In this document: positions 45,533-54,766 of the stretch, piece by piece
Layout of the letters: every line of letters starts with the position of its first letter
Position numbering within the stretch: position 1 is the first letter of the stretch
Program-made: the position numbers and the translations under genes
The notes under the pieces: generated by a model
The model's input: the letters and a program-made list of their open reading frames with translations, nothing else
Told to the model about the DNA's origin: nothing
Databases searched by the model: none
NCBI RefSeq assembly: GCF_003050925.1
Contig: NZ_QAOV01000012.1
Span: 1 to 64,000 of the forward strand
Length of the DNA stretch: 64,000 nucleotides
Direction: 5' to 3'
Source of the DNA: Pseudomonas sp. GV085
GTDB lineage: Bacteria > Pseudomonadota > Gammaproteobacteria > Pseudomonadales > Pseudomonadaceae

Positions 45533-46420
45533 TTAAAGCACATAGACGAAAACGAACAGCCCGATCCACACCACATCCACGAAGTGCCAGTACCAGCTCG
45601 CCGCTTCGAAGCCGAACTGATGCTCGCTGTCGAAGTGCCCGCGCATGATCCGCATCAGCATCACGAACAGGATGATGGTGCCGATGGTCACGTGGGCGCC
45701 GTGGAACCCGGTGAGCATGAAGAATGTCGCGCCGTAGATGCCCGAGCCCAAGGTCAGACCCAGTTCGTGATAGGCGTGAATGTACTCTTCGGCCTGGAAG
45801 GTGAGGAACCCACAGCCCAACAGTACGGTAAGCGCCAGCCAGAGTTTCAGTGCGCCGCGATGGCCCTTTTTCAAGGCGTGGTGGGCGATGGTCACGGTTA
45901 CGCTGGAGCTCACCAGTAACACGGTATTGAGCAGCGGCAGGCCCCAGGGGCTGATGACTTCCTTGGGCGGCGGAAACAATTTCGAGTCGGGGTTGTTCAG
46001 CAACGGCCAGACGAATTCGAAGTTCGGCCACAGCATGTGCGCGATGCCTTTGGCGCCCTCACCGCCGAGCGCCGGCCCGGAGATGTGACGCACATAAAAC
46101 AGCGCGCCGAAAAAGGCGATGAAGAACATCACCTCCGAGAAAATGAACCAGCTCATGCCCCAGCGGAACGAGCGATCCATTTGCGCGCTGTACAAACCAC
46201 TGCGACTTTCCTTGATCACCGTGCCGAACCAGCCGAACAGCATGTAAGCCACCAACAGGCCACCGACGAAAAAGATCAGTGGCCCGTGGGATTCCGGGCG
46301 CGCCGCTTTCAGATCATTGAACCAGGTGGCCAGGCCGTACACGGTGGTGACCATGCCGAGCGTGGCGATGATCGGCCATTTGCTCTGGGCGGGAACGTAA
46401 TAATGTTCATGAGTTGCCAT
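45533..46420 (-). CDS. ctaE: Cytochrome c oxidase subunit III
   Basis: 295 residues with seven membrane helices: KWPIIATLGMVTTVYGL, FFGALFYVRHISGPALG, TLGSGIYGATFFMLTGFHGAHVTIGTIIL and WYWHFVDVVWIGLFVFVYVL. Structural subunit of the aa3 oxidase. Confidence 0.97.
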   Translation of the reverse strand: MATHEHYYVPAQSKWPIIATLGMVTTVYGLATWFNDLKAARPESHGPLIFFVGGLLVAYMLFGWFGTVIKESRSGLYSAQMDRSFRWGMSWFIFSEVMFFIAFFGALFYVRHISGPALGGEGAKGIAHMLWPNFEFVWPLLNNPDSKLFPPPKEVISPWGLPLLNTVLLVSSSVTVTIAHHALKKGHRGALKLWLALTVLLGCGFLTFQAEEYIHAYHELGLTLGSGIYGATFFMLTGFHGAHVTIGTIILFVMLMRIMRGHFDSEHQFGFEAASWYWHFVDVVWIGLFVFVYVL

Positions 46421-46445
46421 TTATTGTTCTCCTTATCGGGCACGC

Positions 46446-46997
46446 TCAGCCGCCAGTGTTTACAGCTACCGGAGGATGTCGGGCGGTGATATCGAACAGC
46501 GTGTAAGACAGCGTCAGGTGCTTCACTTCCTTGGGCATGTCACGGTCAACGATGAAACGTACCGGCATCTCGATCCGTTGACCGGGCTGCAGCACTTGCT
46601 GGGTAAAGCAGAAGCATTCGGTCTTGTGGAAGTACGCCGCCGCGGTGCTCGGCGCAATGCTCGGCACCGCTTGGGCGCTCATCGGCTTATCGGTGGGGTT
46701 GTGGGCGATGAAGATCATTTCGTTCACTGCCCCCGGATGGGCCACCAGTTCCTCGCCCTTGGGATAGAAGTCCCAGGGCATATCGGCGGTGTTGGTCGAC
46801 AGAAACTGCACGCGCACCTGCCGCGAGGTGTCGACCGTTTGCTCGCCCTCGTACTGCCCGGCGGTCTTGCCGTTGATGCCGAACGCCTTGCACATCACGT
46901 CGTAGATCGGCACCAGTGCAAACCCGAACACAAACATCGCCACCACCACGGTCAGCAGGCGCGTGACCAGTTTTTTCAACGAAATAGAGTCAGCCAT
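46446..46997 (-). CDS. ctaG: Cytochrome oxidase copper chaperone CtaG/Cox11
   Basis: 183 residues: N-terminal TM (LLTVVVAMFVFGFALVPIYDVMC), immunoglobulin-like domain with the CuB-delivery motif C128-F-C130 in TECFCF. Loads CuB into subunit I. Lies 25 bp before ctaE and 129 bp after ctaD, with a REPIN in that gap. Confidence 0.95.
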   Translation of the reverse strand: MADSISLKKLVTRLLTVVVAMFVFGFALVPIYDVMCKAFGINGKTAGQYEGEQTVDTSRQVRVQFLSTNTADMPWDFYPKGEELVAHPGAVNEMIFIAHNPTDKPMSAQAVPSIAPSTAAAYFHKTECFCFTQQVLQPGQRIEMPVRFIVDRDMPKEVKHLTLSYTLFDITARHPPVAVNTGG

Positions 46998-47013
46998 GAC
47001 TTCCGCACAACCC

Positions 47014-47113
47014 TGTAGGAGCGAGCTTGCTCGCGAAAAACTTGAAAGCGCCGTTGTGAGTCAGGCTTCCAGCGTTATCGTTGACGGCCATCGCGAGCAA
47101 GTTCGCTCCTACA
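47014..47113. repeat. REPIN inside the oxidase operon, between ctaD and ctaG
   Basis: TGTAGGAGCGAGCTTGCTCG... at 47014 and an inverted arm ending TCCTACA at 47113, with one change in the second arm (AAGTTCGC). Both flanking genes are leftward, so the element sits within the transcript and could lower expression or protect the ctaD part of the mRNA. Confidence 0.9.
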
Positions 47114-47126
47114 AGGGTCACAGTGT

Positions 47127-48719
47127 TCATTTCACTTCCGGCGGCGTGGTGAAGGTGTGATACGGCGCCGGTGACGGGATGCTCCACTCCAGGCCTTCAG
47201 CCCCGTCCCACGGTTTGGCCGGTGCTGGGGGGCCGCCGCGAATGGTCTTGATCACGATGAACAGGAAGAAGATCTGCGTGGCGCCGAACATGAATGCACC
47301 GATCGACGACACCATGTTGAAGTCGGCGAATTGCAGGTTGTAGTCCGGAATCCGTCGCGGCATCCCCGCCAGCCCCACGAAGTGCATCGGGAAGAAGGCC
47401 ATGTTCATGCCGATGAACGACAGCCAGAAATGCAGCTTGCCGAGGGTTTCGTCGTACATGTGGCCAGTCCATTTCGGCAGCCAGTAGTAGGCCGAGGCGA
47501 AGATCCCGAAGATCGCCCCCGGCACCAGTACGTAGTGGAAGTGTGCAACCACGAAGTAGGTGTCCTGGTACTGGAAGTCCGCCGGGGCGATGGCCAGCAT
47601 CAACCCGGAGAATCCGCCGATGGAGAACAGGATCACGAACGCCACGGCAAACAGCATCGGCGTCTCGAACGTCAGCGAGCCTTGCCACATGGTGCTGGCC
47701 CAGTTGAACACCTTCACGCCCGTTGGCACCGCAATCAGCAGTGTGGCGTACATGAAGAACAGCTCGCCCACCAACGGAATGCCGACCACGAACATGTGGT
47801 GCGCCCAGACGATGAACGACAGGAACGCGATACTCGCCGTGGCGTAGACCATCGAGGTGTAGCCGAACAATGGCTTGCGCGAAAAAGCCGGAATGATCGA
47901 GCTGACGGCACCGAAGGCCGGCAGGATCATGATGTACACCTCGGGGTGACCGAAAAACCAGAACACATGCTGGAACAGCACCGGGTCACCGCCACCGGCG
48001 GCACTGAAGAAGCTGGTGCCGAAATGGATGTCCATCAGCATCATGGTTACGCAGCCCGCCAGTACCGGCATCACCGCAATCAACAGGAACGCGGTGATCA
48101 GCCAGGTCCAGACGAACAGCGGCATTTTCATCAATGTCATGCCGGGGGCGCGCAGGTTGAGGATGGTCGCGATCACGTTGATCGCCCCCATGATCGAACT
48201 GATCCCCATCAAGTGAATGGCGAAGATGAAGAAGGTCACGCTTTCCGGCGCGTAGGTCGTCGACAGCGGTGCATAGAAGGTCCAGCCGAAGTTCGGCCCG
48301 CCGCCGGCGGTGAACAGGGTCGATACCAGCAGCAGGAACGCTGCCGGCAACAGCCAGAAGCTGAAGTTGTTCATCCGCGGCAGGGCCATGTCCGGCGCGC
48401 CGATCATCAGCGGGATCATCCAGTTGGCGAGGCCGACGAAAGCCGGCATCACTGCACCGAAGACCATCACCAGACCGTGCATGGTGGTCATCTGGTTGAA
48501 GAACTCCGGCTGGACGATTTGCAGCCCCGGCTGGAACAGCTCGGCACGGATCACCATGGCGAACGAGCCGCCAAGCAGGAACATGGAGAATGCAAACCAC
48601 AGGTACAGCGTGCCAATGTCCTTGTGGTTGGTGGTCAGCACCCAGCGCATCAAGCCTTTGGCGGGGCCGTGGGCGTGGTCGGTGGCGGTATGAACATGTT
48701 CATCGATTACAGCAGTCAT
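47127..48719 (-). CDS. ctaD: Cytochrome c oxidase subunit I (aa3)
   Basis: 530 residues, twelve membrane helices. Haem and CuB ligands are seen in TMHGLVMVF, FWFFGHPEVYIMILP, VWAHHMF and the HFHYVLVPG segment. K- and D-channel regions look intact. ATG 48719 follows AGGAG by eight bases and gives the His-rich cytoplasmic tail. Catalytic subunit that reduces oxygen and pumps protons. Confidence 0.97.
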   Translation of the reverse strand: MTAVIDEHVHTATDHAHGPAKGLMRWVLTTNHKDIGTLYLWFAFSMFLLGGSFAMVIRAELFQPGLQIVQPEFFNQMTTMHGLVMVFGAVMPAFVGLANWMIPLMIGAPDMALPRMNNFSFWLLPAAFLLLVSTLFTAGGGPNFGWTFYAPLSTTYAPESVTFFIFAIHLMGISSIMGAINVIATILNLRAPGMTLMKMPLFVWTWLITAFLLIAVMPVLAGCVTMMLMDIHFGTSFFSAAGGGDPVLFQHVFWFFGHPEVYIMILPAFGAVSSIIPAFSRKPLFGYTSMVYATASIAFLSFIVWAHHMFVVGIPLVGELFFMYATLLIAVPTGVKVFNWASTMWQGSLTFETPMLFAVAFVILFSIGGFSGLMLAIAPADFQYQDTYFVVAHFHYVLVPGAIFGIFASAYYWLPKWTGHMYDETLGKLHFWLSFIGMNMAFFPMHFVGLAGMPRRIPDYNLQFADFNMVSSIGAFMFGATQIFFLFIVIKTIRGGPPAPAKPWDGAEGLEWSIPSPAPYHTFTTPPEVK

Positions 48720-48801
48720 GTCCTGTCTCCTGCAAACAGATGGGCTGGGCAGGCCGGGGTGCATAGCCCCGACCGGTTCCGTACGTGCGCAATAGACCGG
48801 G

Positions 48802-49929
48802 TCATTTGCTTTCCGCCTGTTTCAGCTCCAGTACTTCTTTAGGCGTGACCATGTCGCCTTTGTTGTTACCCCAGGCATTACGCTCATAGGTCACGACCGC
48901 CGCGATATCGACTTCCGATAGTTGCTTGCCGAACGCCGCCATTGCGGTGCCGGGCTTGCCGTGGAAGACAATGCTCAGGTGAGCGTCTTTCGGTCCGGTG
49001 GCGATTTTCGAGCCCTTGAGCGCCGGGAACATCGGCGGCAGGCCCTGACCTTCGGCCTGGTGACAGGCCACGCATGTGGTGTGATAGACCTTGTCACCGC
49101 GATCCTTGAGTTCGTCGAGCGTCCATTCCTTGCTGGTCAGTTCTTTGAGCTGCGCGGCCTCGACCTTGCGATCGGCCAGCCATTTTTCGTAATCGGCCTT
49201 TTCCTTGACCTCGACCACCGTCGGCATGAAACCGTGATCCTTGCCGCACAACTCGGCGCACTGGCCACGGTAGATGCCGGGCTTGTCGATGCGGGTCCAG
49301 GCCTCATTGACGAACCCGGGAATCGCATCGCGCTTGACCGCAAAAGCCGGCACCCACCAGGAGTGGATCACGTCGGCGGAGGTCACCAGGAAGCGCACCT
49401 TGGTGCCGACCGGCAGCACCAATGGCTTGTCGACTTCGAGCAGGTAGTGCTCGCCCTTGGTTTCCTTGTTGTGGATTTGATCTTGGGGGGTGGTCAGGTT
49501 GCTGAAGAACTCGATGTCCTGGCCCAGGTACTTGTAATGCCACTTCCACTGGTAGCCGGTGATCTGTATATCGATCTCCGGCTCGCTGGCGTCGTACATC
49601 TTGATCAGGGTTGCGGTAGCGGGAACCGCCATGGCCACCAGGATCAGGAAGGGTACGATGGTCCAGAGGATTTCGACGGTGGTGCTTTCATGAAATTTGG
49701 CGGCCACCTGCCCGGTCGAGCGGCGGTGGAGAATCATCGACCAGAACATGGCACCAAAAACGATGATGCCGATCACCACACAGATCCAGAAAATGGTCAT
49801 GTGCAGGTCGAATACTGCGTGACTGATTTCAGTCGCTCCAGGCGCCATATTCACAGTCCAGGCCGCTTGCGCCTGACTGAAAATCGACCACAACAGGAGG
49901 CCCATCCAGACATGTGGATGTCGCATCAT
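48802..49929 (-). CDS. ctaC: Cytochrome c oxidase subunit II with fused cytochrome c domain
   Basis: 375 residues: signal peptide, two membrane helices, CuA cupredoxin domain (SADVIHSWWVPAF and GQCAELCGKDHGFM), then a C-terminal cytochrome c domain with CVACH. This caa3-like extension takes electrons from soluble cytochromes c. First structural gene of the operon; the promoter must lie in the 370-bp gap to the right. Confidence 0.96.
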   Translation of the reverse strand: MMRHPHVWMGLLLWSIFSQAQAAWTVNMAPGATEISHAVFDLHMTIFWICVVIGIIVFGAMFWSMILHRRSTGQVAAKFHESTTVEILWTIVPFLILVAMAVPATATLIKMYDASEPEIDIQITGYQWKWHYKYLGQDIEFFSNLTTPQDQIHNKETKGEHYLLEVDKPLVLPVGTKVRFLVTSADVIHSWWVPAFAVKRDAIPGFVNEAWTRIDKPGIYRGQCAELCGKDHGFMPTVVEVKEKADYEKWLADRKVEAAQLKELTSKEWTLDELKDRGDKVYHTTCVACHQAEGQGLPPMFPALKGSKIATGPKDAHLSIVFHGKPGTAMAAFGKQLSEVDIAAVVTYERNAWGNNKGDMVTPKEVLELKQAESK

Positions 49930-50298
49930 TGCGGGTTCCCCTTATCGTTCTTTTTATCCCGCCGGCTTTCACCTGCGGCAAGGGAGCGGCTGCATCAGAC
50001 TACGAACTTGAGCACCGGGCCTTGCTGCATATGCAGTCGGGCGTCATCAGCTAACTCCATTCAATGGCGAGTATAGACAGCGACTCCGACCACGCAACGC
50101 GATGACGTAAATGATCTGAAACAGCGGGGACTTGCGTTCAAGGGCACGATTGGAGAAGGATGCAGACGAGTGGTGGCAAATCGATATAACGCAGATGCAT
50201 CAAGGATGAAATAATTATGACAAATGCGTCTTAGCATTTTTCGTAAGCCAGCTAAGTTATGTCTTCCCTATTTCATTGCCTTGTTTCCTGGAGTTTTC
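49930..50298. promoter_or_regulatory. Divergent non-coding region between ctaC and the next gene
   Basis: About 370 bp without a supported gene. It must hold the cytochrome oxidase promoter (leftward) and that of the hypothetical gene (rightward). A CTTAGC...GCTAAG inverted pair near 50231-50256 is the only symmetry noted. In P. aeruginosa the oxidase genes are RpoS-linked; no sigma boxes could be assigned here. Confidence 0.4.
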
Positions 50299-50949
50299 AT
50301 GAACACCGCCGCATTGCGCGAGCAGATCCAAAAAGCCCAACAACATGAAGCCGAGACCGGCCTGCTGACGCGTCAGCTGGAAAGTAAACTGCCTCATCTA
50401 CACCCGACGATCCAATTGCCGGAGACCGATACCAACGGCGTACTGACGCGATTTGTCACCGCCTACATCGAAGAAGTCCCCGATCTGCTGGATGCAGCCA
50501 ATGAAGTCGCCAGGGAAGCGGGCATTGAGTCACAGATCAAACCGGTGCTGAATATCGCCGAGCAGTACTTCCTCCAGCCGCCAGCCATCATGGCCGGCCA
50601 TGTCGGGCTCGACAGCCTGCTGGATGAAGCCTACCTGTCGCACCGGTTTGTCGAAGAGGTCAATGACCTGTACATCAAGCATTTCGGCCAGCCACTGATC
50701 CCCTTGGACATGACTGTCGCCAACCTGATTGCTCACCAATTGATCGGTGAGGAGTTTGCCAACCAACTGGACGAAGTCGTACATCACGCGTTCGATCAAA
50801 TGTTGACCGAAGAGAGCTTTGCGCTAGAGTCGGTGGAAGCCTACCGCGACAAGCTCAGCAGCCCGAACACCGGTGCCGCGTGGAAGCGCTGGCCGTGCAT
50901 GTCGCGCCGTTTGGGCGTGGGCCTGGAGCTGGATCAGCCGGCAGCTTGA
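50299..50949 (+). CDS. Conserved hypothetical protein next to the oxidase operon
   Basis: 216 residues, hydrophilic, probably all-helical, no signal peptide or membrane segment. Starts MNTAALREQIQKAQQHEAETG with GGAG upstream. A frame 25 codons longer (from 50224) lacks a ribosome site. Its place between ctaC and the SulP gene matches a conserved hypothetical of P. aeruginosa (PA0104). No domain recognised. Confidence 0.7.
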   Translation: MNTAALREQIQKAQQHEAETGLLTRQLESKLPHLHPTIQLPETDTNGVLTRFVTAYIEEVPDLLDAANEVAREAGIESQIKPVLNIAEQYFLQPPAIMAGHVGLDSLLDEAYLSHRFVEEVNDLYIKHFGQPLIPLDMTVANLIAHQLIGEEFANQLDEVVHHAFDQMLTEESFALESVEAYRDKLSSPNTGAAWKRWPCMSRRLGVGLELDQPAA

Positions 50950-50972
50950 TCCATCGGTAAACACAATCCCTC

Positions 50973-51062
50973 TGTAGGAGCGAGCTTGCTCGCGATGGGG
51001 CCACGTCATTCAACATCAATGTTGACTGATCCGCCGCCATCGCGAGCAAGCCCGCTCCCACA
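50973..51062. repeat. Chimeric REPIN
   Basis: Left arm is the TGTAGGAGCGAGCTTGCTCG class. The right arm reads CGCGAGCAAGCCCGCTCCCA, mixing AAGCCC and CCCACA features of the other classes. Between convergent genes. Confidence 0.85.
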
Positions 51063-51069
51063 CTGTTAT

Positions 51070-52596
51070 CTACCCGGTCGCGCCGACGCCGGTATTCGTC
51101 CGCACCCGCCCCTCAAGCCTGCGCTTCAACCCCCGCGATTCAATCAACAGCTTCGATCCCTTGGCCGCATTCGCCCGACCCCATTCCTCCAGCAACTCCA
51201 GACACGAGTGATCGATGTAGCTCAGATTATTGAGCGGCACATGCACCGTCGCGCCTGGTGGAATACTACCCAGCACCTGCGTCAGCGCCGGCACTTTGAG
51301 GAAGGTTGCAGCGCCTGTCAGGCGCAATTCCATTTGCCCTTCCTGCGGCAGGTCGATCAGGCTGATTTTCAACCGCGAAGCTTTAAGCGCCAGCTTCACC
51401 AGCGTCAGACCGAAGCCAATCAACACGCCAGTCAGCAGGTCCGTGAAAACGATGGCGAGCGCGGTCGCCGCGTAAGTGAACATCGGCGCCCGACCATACC
51501 GGCCCAAACCGCGAAAGACCTTGAGGTCCACCAGTTTGAAACCGGTGTACACCAGCACGCCCGCCAGGCTTGCCACCGGAATGCTTTGCAGGACACTGGA
51601 CAGCAACAGCACGAACGCCAGCAGCCACAGGCCGTGGAAAATGGTCGAAAACCGTGTAGTTGCTCCGGCCTGAACATTCGCCGAACTGCGTACGATAACG
51701 CCCGTCATCGGCAACGCCCCAAGCAAGCCGCACAGCATGTTGCCGATACCTTGTGCCGACAGTTCCCGGTCGAAGTCCGAGCGCTGGCCACTGTGCATGC
51801 GATCAACCGCGGCGGCCGAGAGCAAGGTTTCGGCGCTGGCGATAAAGGCCACGGCAAACGCGGCGATCAGCAAGGCGGGATCAGCCAGGTTGAGCATGTC
51901 CACCGGCTTTAGCCAATCGATGGCCTCCGTCAGGTTGGCCGGTACCTCAACCCGTTTGACCTGCAACGCCAGCACCAGGCTGGCAAGCGTGGCCAAACCG
52001 ACGCCAAGTAGCGCGCCAGGAACGAAGCGCAGGGATTGTGGACGGAGCTTTTCCCACAGCCACATGACGGCAATCGTCGACAAACCGAGCAAACCGGCTT
52101 GCCAGCCAAACGTGGGCAACGCCTGAGCCAGTGCCGCCGGGAAGGCTGCCAGGTTATCCAGGCCCGAGGGTTTGGGCACGGCATCCAGCATCACATGCAC
52201 CTGAGACAGGATGATCAGCACGCCAATCCCGGCCAGCATGCCGTATACCACCGCAGGTGCCGTCACCCGAAACCAGCAGCCCAGCTTCAAACGGCCAGCC
52301 ACCAGTTGCAGAAAACCTGCCAGCAACAGTATGGGCCCAAGCATGGCGATGCCGTGCTGGCGGACCAGTTCGAATACCAGAACGGCCAGGCCCGCCGCCG
52401 GGCCGCTGACTTGCAGTGGTGAACCGGCCAACCAGCCGACTACCAAGCCACCGATGATGCCGGTGATCAGCCCTTTCGCCGGCGGCAGTCCCGAGGCAAT
52501 CGCGATGCCCATGCACAGAGGCAGGGCGACCAGAAACACAACCACCGAAGCCAGCAGCTCCCGTGGCAGAACAGCTTTGAGTCGAGCAGCACGCAT
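51070..52596 (-). CDS. SulP family anion transporter (probable bicarbonate/sulfate)
   Basis: 508 residues: ten to twelve membrane helices with ASGLPPAKGLITGIIGGLVVG and SGPAAGLAVLVF, followed by a C-terminal STAS domain (about 400-505, LSYIDHSCLELLEEW). ATG 52596 is eight bases after GGGAG; a start ten codons earlier is possible. It is next to a beta-carbonic anhydrase, which favours bicarbonate as substrate (BicA-like), though the family also carries sulfate. Confidence 0.88.
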   Translation of the reverse strand: MRAARLKAVLPRELLASVVVFLVALPLCMGIAIASGLPPAKGLITGIIGGLVVGWLAGSPLQVSGPAAGLAVLVFELVRQHGIAMLGPILLLAGFLQLVAGRLKLGCWFRVTAPAVVYGMLAGIGVLIILSQVHVMLDAVPKPSGLDNLAAFPAALAQALPTFGWQAGLLGLSTIAVMWLWEKLRPQSLRFVPGALLGVGLATLASLVLALQVKRVEVPANLTEAIDWLKPVDMLNLADPALLIAAFAVAFIASAETLLSAAAVDRMHSGQRSDFDRELSAQGIGNMLCGLLGALPMTGVIVRSSANVQAGATTRFSTIFHGLWLLAFVLLLSSVLQSIPVASLAGVLVYTGFKLVDLKVFRGLGRYGRAPMFTYAATALAIVFTDLLTGVLIGFGLTLVKLALKASRLKISLIDLPQEGQMELRLTGAATFLKVPALTQVLGSIPPGATVHVPLNNLSYIDHSCLELLEEWGRANAAKGSKLLIESRGLKRRLEGRVRTNTGVGATG

Positions 52597-52686
52597 GGTG
52601 AGTCTCCCGAAGTTTTCTTCAGCCATGGCAAAGCCAGGCTGCCTGAACGGCGGCCTCGGCTAAACCACACAACGATTTAGGAGGAT

Positions 52687-53418
52687 TTAGAAGCGCGCTT
52701 TTGGCGTCGCCACAGGAATCGGCAGGCTGCCATTTAGCGGCAGGAAACAGCCTTGATCGGCGTCGTACGCTTTGATTTCGCTGGTTTCGATGTTGTAGAC
52801 CCAGCCGTGGATAAACAGCTGACCGTTGGCCATGCGTGAGGCCACCGACGGATGGGTGCGCAGATGCTGCAATTGGGCGATCACATTCTCTTCGGTGAGA
52901 ATGTGCATGCTTTCGCTTTCGCTAGAGCAGTTGCAGTTCTCCTGCACCATGGTTTTGGCCACTTCGGCATGACGCAGCCAGGCTTTGACCGTGGGCATTT
53001 TTTCCAGACTGTCCGGGTTGAGCACCGCACGCATGGCGCCGCAGTCGGAATGCCCGCAAATGATGATGTGATGCACCCCCAGAGCCAGTACGGCGTACTC
53101 GATCGCCGTGGAAACACCGCCGTTCATTTGCCCGTAAGGCGGTACAACGTTGCCGACATTGCGGGTCACGAACAGATCGCCGGGGGAGCTTTGGGTAATC
53201 AACTCGGGCACGATGCGCGAATCGGCGCAGGCAATGAACATCGCTCGTGGCCGCTGGGCCGTGGCGAGTTTTTTGAAGAGCTCTTCCTGCTGGGGAAAGA
53301 CCTCATGATGAAAATGCAAAAAACCGTCAACGATATGCTGCAACGCTGCATCGGCGGTTTCCGCCTCGGGTTCGGGCGATGCCGACGCAGCCAACGGCTG
53401 TTTATCCTTGTCACTCAT
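52687..53418 (-). CDS. Beta-class carbonic anhydrase
   Basis: 243 residues. Zinc ligands C64, H123 and C126 with the D66-R68 pair (CADSR, HSDCGAM). About 25 extra N-terminal residues rich in Ala, Pro and Glu. Interconverts CO2 and bicarbonate; cytoplasmic. Probably co-transcribed with the SulP transporter 90 bp downstream. Confidence 0.95.
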   Translation of the reverse strand: MSDKDKQPLAASASPEPEAETADAALQHIVDGFLHFHHEVFPQQEELFKKLATAQRPRAMFIACADSRIVPELITQSSPGDLFVTRNVGNVVPPYGQMNGGVSTAIEYAVLALGVHHIIICGHSDCGAMRAVLNPDSLEKMPTVKAWLRHAEVAKTMVQENCNCSSESESMHILTEENVIAQLQHLRTHPSVASRMANGQLFIHGWVYNIETSEIKAYDADQGCFLPLNGSLPIPVATPKARF

Positions 53419-53591
53419 GATTCATCCTCATTGGCGGAGTCAGGAAGTCATCCCGCGTGGTCCGGTGTGAAGCCAGTGGCTGGTAAAAAAACATCCAGGC
53501 GAAACATCTCGACCCATCAGTCACTCGATGAACAAGGTAGCGATCGAATCTTAATTGAAACTGAATAAAACGCTCTAGGACGTGTGTTCCA

Positions 53592-53610
53592 GGTCACAAA
53601 AACCGTGACC
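53592..53610. other. Short inverted repeat between radical SAM gene and carbonic anhydrase
   Basis: GGTCAC - 7 bp - GTGACC in the 243-bp gap between two leftward genes. No T tail, so a terminator is not clear; it could be an operator. Confidence 0.3.
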
Positions 53611-53661
53611 AGCCTAATGCGTGAGCGCAATCTTCAGTACTCAACCATAGGTCAATTGTCC

Positions 53662-54720
53662 TCAAATCAACGACATTTGGCGACCCGGCGGACAAAAGGC
53701 TTCGCAGTCCAGATTGAACCCCTCCCGGTGATTGAGTCCCAGCCGTTTGATCGCTTTGGCAAAGCGCTGCGCCAGCAAGTCCGCAAGCGGGCCTTCACCG
53801 CGCATCCGCGCACCAAAGCGGCTGTCATAAAGCTCGCCGCCACGGCTCTGGCGAATCAGGCTCAGCACATGCGCCGCCCGTTGCGGATAGTGGGTGCCCA
53901 GCCATTCCTCGAACAGGGGCGCCACTTCAAGTGGCAAGCGCAGCATCATGTAAGCGGCGCTCTGTGCGCCGGCGCCGTGGGCCTCGGCGAGCAGACTTTC
54001 GAGTTCGCTGTCGTTGATCATCGGAATCATCGGTGAACACAACACGCCCACCGGGATGCCTGCATCGCGCATGACCCGGATCGCCCGCAACCGGGCCTTG
54101 GGCGCTGCAGCGCGCGGTTCGAGGATGCGTTTGAGTTCGTCGTCCAGGGTGGTCAGGCTGATCATTACCGCCACCAGTCTTTGGCTGGCAAGCTCGGTCA
54201 GCAGATCCAGGTCACGAAGAATCAGCGAACCCTTGGTGACGATGGTGACCGGATGGCGGTAGCGCAGCAACACTTCGAGGGTTCGGCGGGTGATTTGGTA
54301 TTCACGCTCAATCGGTTGATACGGGTCGGTGTTGGAACCGAGGTTGATTGGAGCACATTGATAGCCACGTTTGGACAACTGCTGCTCCAGCACATCCACG
54401 GCGTTGGTCTTGGCGATCAGCTTTGTCTCGAAATCCAGCCCCGGCGACATGTCCCAATAGGCGTGACTGGGGCGCGCATAGCAATAAATGCAACCGTGCT
54501 CGCAGCCGCGATAGGGATTGATCGAGCGATCGAAGGGCAAGTCCGGCGACGTGTTGCGGGTAATGATGGTTTTCGCCGTTTCGATGCGCACCTCGGTGCC
54601 CTGTGTGAGCGGTACTTCCTGATACCAGCCATCGTCCTCAGCCACCGAATGGCTGGGGGCAAAGCGGTTGTGCGGGTTGGTGGCGGTGCCGCGGCCACGG
54701 GGAGGCAATGGCGTGTGCAT
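53662..54720 (-). CDS. PA0069-type radical SAM protein (SPL-like)
   Basis: 352 residues: radical SAM cluster motif C-x3-C-x2-C in RGCEHGCIYCYARPSHAYWD, then TIVTKGSLILRDLDLL and MISLTTLDDELKRILEPRA. The family resembles spore photoproduct lyase and is widespread in non-sporulating bacteria, with role unproven. ATG 54720 is preceded closely by a perfect LexA box, so it should belong to the SOS regulon, as its P. aeruginosa counterpart does. The frame continues upstream, but that extension is unrelated. Confidence 0.88.
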   Translation of the reverse strand: MHTPLPPRGRGTATNPHNRFAPSHSVAEDDGWYQEVPLTQGTEVRIETAKTIITRNTSPDLPFDRSINPYRGCEHGCIYCYARPSHAYWDMSPGLDFETKLIAKTNAVDVLEQQLSKRGYQCAPINLGSNTDPYQPIEREYQITRRTLEVLLRYRHPVTIVTKGSLILRDLDLLTELASQRLVAVMISLTTLDDELKRILEPRAAAPKARLRAIRVMRDAGIPVGVLCSPMIPMINDSELESLLAEAHGAGAQSAAYMMLRLPLEVAPLFEEWLGTHYPQRAAHVLSLIRQSRGGELYDSRFGARMRGEGPLADLLAQRFAKAIKRLGLNHREGFNLDCEAFCPPGRQMSLI

Positions 54721-54735
54721 GGCAAAATCCTGATA

Positions 54736-54753
54736 ACTGTATGCACATACAGT
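54736..54753 (-). promoter_or_regulatory. LexA (SOS) box upstream of the radical SAM gene
   Basis: CTGTATGCACATACAG (54737-54752) fits CTG-N10-CAG with full symmetry over 18 bases including flanks. It lies 16 bp before the ATG, a position where LexA would block the promoter. Confidence 0.9.
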
Positions 54754-54766
54754 ATCGCTAAAAGCG

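Noticed and set aside
47331..48842. 503-codon rightward frame opposite ctaD
   Set aside because: Shadow of ctaD with His/Gln/Glu-rich composition and no recognisable domain.
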